A DNA stretch of 64,000 nt from Gelatoporia subvermispora B (lineage: Eukaryota; Basidiomycota; Agaricomycetes; Polyporales; Gelatoporiaceae). Under the pieces are notes generated by a model. The model was given only the letters and a program-made list of their open reading frames with translations. It searched no databases and was not told the origin of the DNA. A program made the translations under genes and the position numbers. The stretch is taken from assembly GCA_000320605.2 (NCBI GenBank), contig KB445803.1, positions 1,044,060-1,108,059 of the forward strand. The letters are read 5' to 3'. Shown here piece after piece: positions 61,201 to 64,000 of this stretch. The stretch's first letter is position 1. Each line of letters starts with the position of its first letter.

Positions 61201-63408
61201 GATAGAAGTGTTCGGGAAGTACTCATTACCCACGCTCACTCGCTACTAGCTCATCTAGGTGCTTACAAGACGTTGCACCTCCTCCGGGACCATGTTTGGT
61301 GGAAAAGCATGTCAGCAGATGTGCAGAAGTACTGCGACTCGTGCAGGACCTGTAAGAGGAGTAAGCCCAATAATCAGAAACCTTATGGCCTCCTCAACCC
61401 CCTGCCGGTTCCGGGTACTCCTTGGGAAGCAATAGGGGTCGACTTTGTGGGACCACTTCCTGAATCCAAGAACCGAGACGGCTCCTTCGACGCCATCACG
61501 GTTATCATCGATTTACTTAGCGGCATGGTCCACTTGGTACCAAGCCGTACTAACTACTCCGCCAGACAGGTGGCGGAGTTAATATTTGCGGAGGTCTATA
61601 AACACCACGGACTTCCTAAATATATAGTGAGTGATCGAGACACGTTATTCTCCAGCCTATTTTGGTCTCACCTCCATGAGCTGATAGGAGTAGAACTCCG
61701 AATGTCTAGCGCTTACCATCCTGAATCTGACGGATCCACTGAACGAGCCAATAGGACAGTGACACAAATGCTCCGGCAGTGCGTATCCCCGGATCAGAAG
61801 GATTGGGTGTCGAAACTGCCGGCTATTGAGTTTGCCATCAACCTCGCTCGCTCGGAGAGTACTGGGTTTGCTCCGTTCTTCTTGAACACGGGTCGGATGC
61901 CTCGTGTCATGGTATGGGAGGACGGACAACGTGACGAGTACCCCGGGGTACGTGTTTTCGCTCAGAGAATGAAGAATGCGGTTATGGCGGCTCATGATAG
62001 TCTGCTTGCCGCGAGGGTGAAACAGTCGAGGGACGCTAACAAGCGGCGGCGCCCGGCCCCTTTTGAGAAGGGAGATCTGGTGTATCTCTCTACTAAGAAC
62101 CTCTCGCTGCCTAAAGGATATGCCCGGAAGTTGGCACCTAAATACGTAGGGCCTTATCGGATCTTGGACGACTTCGGGAACTACTCCTACAGGTTGGAAT
62201 TGCCTAGGGAGTTACGGAAGAGAGGCATACACAATGTTTTTCACGCTTCTTTACTGCGCGTACATGAACCCAATGACGATAGGTTGTTTCCAGGGCGGAT
62301 GGAGACGCAGGTCTTCGACCTGGAAGACAAGGACAATGAGTGGGCAATTGACAAGTTGGTCAGCCACAAGGGCGAACGGGAGGGGGCAATCTTTGAGGCA
62401 ATTTGGAAGTTGGGAGACCATACTTGGGTCCCGTACTCCACAATCGCCCACCTGGACGTTCTAAAAGCCTACCTAGAAGCTTTAGGAGTCGATCGGATCG
62501 CGCGGCTCCGCGATGGATCGGGCTCACCACCGGAGGACGATCCTCAGATCTTCCTCGGATATATTCCCCTTTGGGAGGCCGCCTTTGGTTCAAATAGGAC
62601 GAAAAGGTTGGCTACGGGGCGCCATAGTAAGGCATCGGAGCCCACCAAGACTTCTAGACCATCAAGATCTACCTCTCGCTCCGCATCCCCACTCTGCACG
62701 TTCTGTCGTCAACCTGTCCGCCCCCTCCCATCACACTCTCATTCTCCGCGGCAGCAGCCGTCCCTACCACCTCGCCGTTGTCTTGCTTGCGTCCTCCGTC
62801 GCACTACTCCTGCTAGTCACTGGCCGTTCGCCCACCTCCTGGATCTATTGCCGGTGGTTATCGACATGGCTCGCGGCATCATGAAGCACTCGTGCGTCAA
62901 GCGACTCCCCAATGAGGATCTGTTGCTCGTGGACCGTAGCTCCAGGACAGGGCGCCGGTACCTCTATACCACGTCACAGCTCCGCGCTTATGCCGAATTC
63001 GACCAAGCTCTTCGGACTGGGACCGCTAATTTGGACCAGTGCCCTATTCCAGCTGGGTACGAGCAGTTCCAGCGGCTGTGGTCGCAGGATCCCACCTGTC
63101 CTTATCAATTCAGCTCGTTCGACTCCCTCAGGCTTATCAGTCTCGTCGGACAGCCTGTCCCTGTCGACGAATTCGCTCCCCTCCCACGCCGTCAGGTCGT
63201 CGAGGTATCACCCTACTCCGATTTCGAAGAAGGCGCTTTCAAAGCACTCATGATGTCGACGGTGATGAAGGAGGCTCGCCGCATGGAGTTCTCTAGCAAG
63301 GGCTTCAAGGACCGCAAAAGACGCAGGGCCGAGAACGATCACACCGACGAGCAGGACATCTACGGTTCTCTCTTCGCGGGCAGTCAGGCCCAGTCAATAT
63401 TGACATAA
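55213..63408 (+). mobile_element. Ty3/Gypsy retrotransposon, single gag-pol frame of 2,731 codons
   Basis: The start is ATG 55213 (MFTRSMARNLVPPSEEPKTP). Parts by residue: disordered N-terminus; Gag capsid region about 415-600 (PETYSGQADIEKFYKFMEQS); CCHC knuckle C674-x2-C-x4-H-x4-C687; an acidic, unclassified stretch 690-1130; aspartic protease with D1147-S-G-S; reverse transcriptase with YLDD at 1467-1470; RNase H with first Asp at 1621 and VPGVDNVLADALSRV; a low-complexity linker; integrase HHCC from H2007 (with CDSCRTC) and catalytic D2077, D2141, E2177 (DD35E spacing); and a chromo-like tail (IWKLGDHTWVPYST). A further about 290 residues follow, including a conserved-looking domain (KHSCVKRLPNEDLLLVDRSS). 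No stop or frameshift occurs, so the coding part appears intact. Flanking LTRs were not found in the window. Confidence 0.9.
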
Positions 63409-63547
63409 GGTAGATCGAGTCAGATATAGTAAAATCTAGCTACATTCCCACGCACCTAGGCAAATCGAGTAAAAACTAGTTAGAACGTGCGAGACTCCCA
63501 CGGCGTGATCCATGCACGCGTGTGCTCGGGCGCTTGCCTCGACATGA
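63409..63547. other. 3' flank of the Gypsy frame
   Basis: Contains two similar words, ATCGAGTCAGATATAGTAAA and AAATCGAGTAAAAACTAG, about 50 bp apart. No copy of the 5' leader is visible, so a 3' LTR is not supported. Confidence 0.35.
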
Positions 63548-63690
63548 CACGCGTCATGCACACTGTGCAGCACCAAACAGCGCACTGCACAGCGCACCAT
63601 GCACAGGGCACAGTGCACCATGCACAGGGCACAGTGCACAGTGCACAGTGCACCATGCACAGTGCACAGTGTAGCGCGACTGTGCCGCGC
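63548..63690. repeat. GTGCAC/GCACAG-rich minisatellite
   Basis: About 140 bp built from short units such as CAGTGCAC, CATGCACAGGGCACAGTGCA and the palindrome GTGCAC. It lies directly before the start of a CACTA-type transposase exon and begins with CACTGTGCAG at 63561, so it may be the subterminal repeat of that element. Confidence 0.65.
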
Positions 63691-63750
63691 CGCGCCGCGC
63701 CTCGCCTCGCTGTCCGATCTTGCTGCCATTTTGTACGTAGTACCTCACAC

Positions 63751-64000
63751 ATGTCTTCCCCACCTGCAATACCTCCACCCAGAGAGGTCGTTTACGAGTG
63801 CAATTGCACTCGCATATGTCGAGGTAGCAAACGGCATGTGCCTAGAACTACATATTATCGGCACAGACCCTTCAGAGAAGAAGATGAACAAAATCGCCAA
63901 GCCGCGTGGAGTGAAGCACACAATGTCTCTCCTGCAGAGTCCGAGCCAAAGCACAAAAGCAAGGTGAGTATATGCGCACAAATTACTCGCTCAAGCTTTT
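63751..64000 (+). CDS. First exon of a second CACTA-type (Tnp2-like) transposase, cut by the window edge
   Basis: ATG 63751 opens 71 codons up to AAAAGCAAG and a GTGAGT donor (exon 63751-63963). The peptide starts MSSPPAIPPPREVVYECNCT and continues RICRGSKRHVPRTTYYRHRP. C-x-C-x3-C followed by R-x-x-x-RH is the usual N-terminus of mushroom Tnp2/CACTA transposases as I recall it (a cysteine cluster, then RRTYxRH). The splice donor in phase 0 supports a real exon. The catalytic part is outside the window. It is distinct in sequence from the Plavaka protein at 45-49 kb. Confidence 0.6.
   Translation, partial: MSSPPAIPPPREVVYECNCTRICRGSKRHVPRTTYYRHRPFREEDEQNRQAAWSEAHNVSPAESEPKHKSKVSICAQITRSSF

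Noticed and set aside
63548..63690. CRISPR-like array
   Set aside because: Units are 6-10 bp, palindromic and without spacers; this is a eukaryotic minisatellite.

Overview
The window is nuclear DNA of a filamentous basidiomycete, most likely an Agaricomycete. The evidence is the dense packing of genes with many 45-70 bp GT-AG introns, a mushroom-type Plavaka (CACTA/EnSpm-like) transposase, a DUF6698-type protein and a long Ty3/Gypsy gag-pol. The genus cannot be told from the sequence. Most genes are multi-exon, so CDS coordinates here run from start codon to stop codon and include introns. Splice sites were read by eye and checked by reading-frame phase where stated.

Positions 1-23 kb are a housekeeping block. 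A class V myosin (minus strand, cut by the left edge) and a formin (plus) stand head to head over about 680 bp. They are the motor and the cable-maker of the same actin transport system. Then come an RBM5/RBM10-like splicing factor, a tiny complex I subunit (NDUFB4/B15 type) with 11-33 nt exons, COQ7, a disordered protein with RRVR-x-PGG motifs, an intron-containing tRNA-Leu, an F-box protein, a MET30/sconB-type F-box/WD40 protein and a GSK-3 kinase.

Positions 22.6-26 kb are gene-poor. They hold a 611 bp element with near-perfect 45 bp terminal inverted repeats and a second, weaker inverted-repeat pair. Positions 26-41 kb return to genes: NDUFV2 (24 kDa complex I subunit), a bestrophin-like channel, a weak hypothetical ORF, a 15-exon gene whose architecture resembles the meiotic axis proteins Red1/SYCP2 (three ACGCGT boxes lie just upstream), and an M1 aminopeptidase with a possible mitochondrial alternative start.

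Positions 41-50.7 kb are mobile or decayed DNA: tandem degenerate coding remnants, a DUF6698 protein, the Plavaka transposase, and a frameshifted gene with two viroplasmin/RNase H1-N-like domains. These three genes may be one composite element.

Positions 51-54.7 kb carry an F-box/LRR-like protein and a mitochondrial-type ADP-ribose Nudix hydrolase. From 55.2 to 63.4 kb a Ty3/Gypsy element is open as one 2,731-codon frame with an unusual extra C-terminal domain and no recognisable flanking LTRs. The right edge holds a GTGCAC-rich minisatellite and the first exon of a second CACTA-type transposase that runs out of the window.
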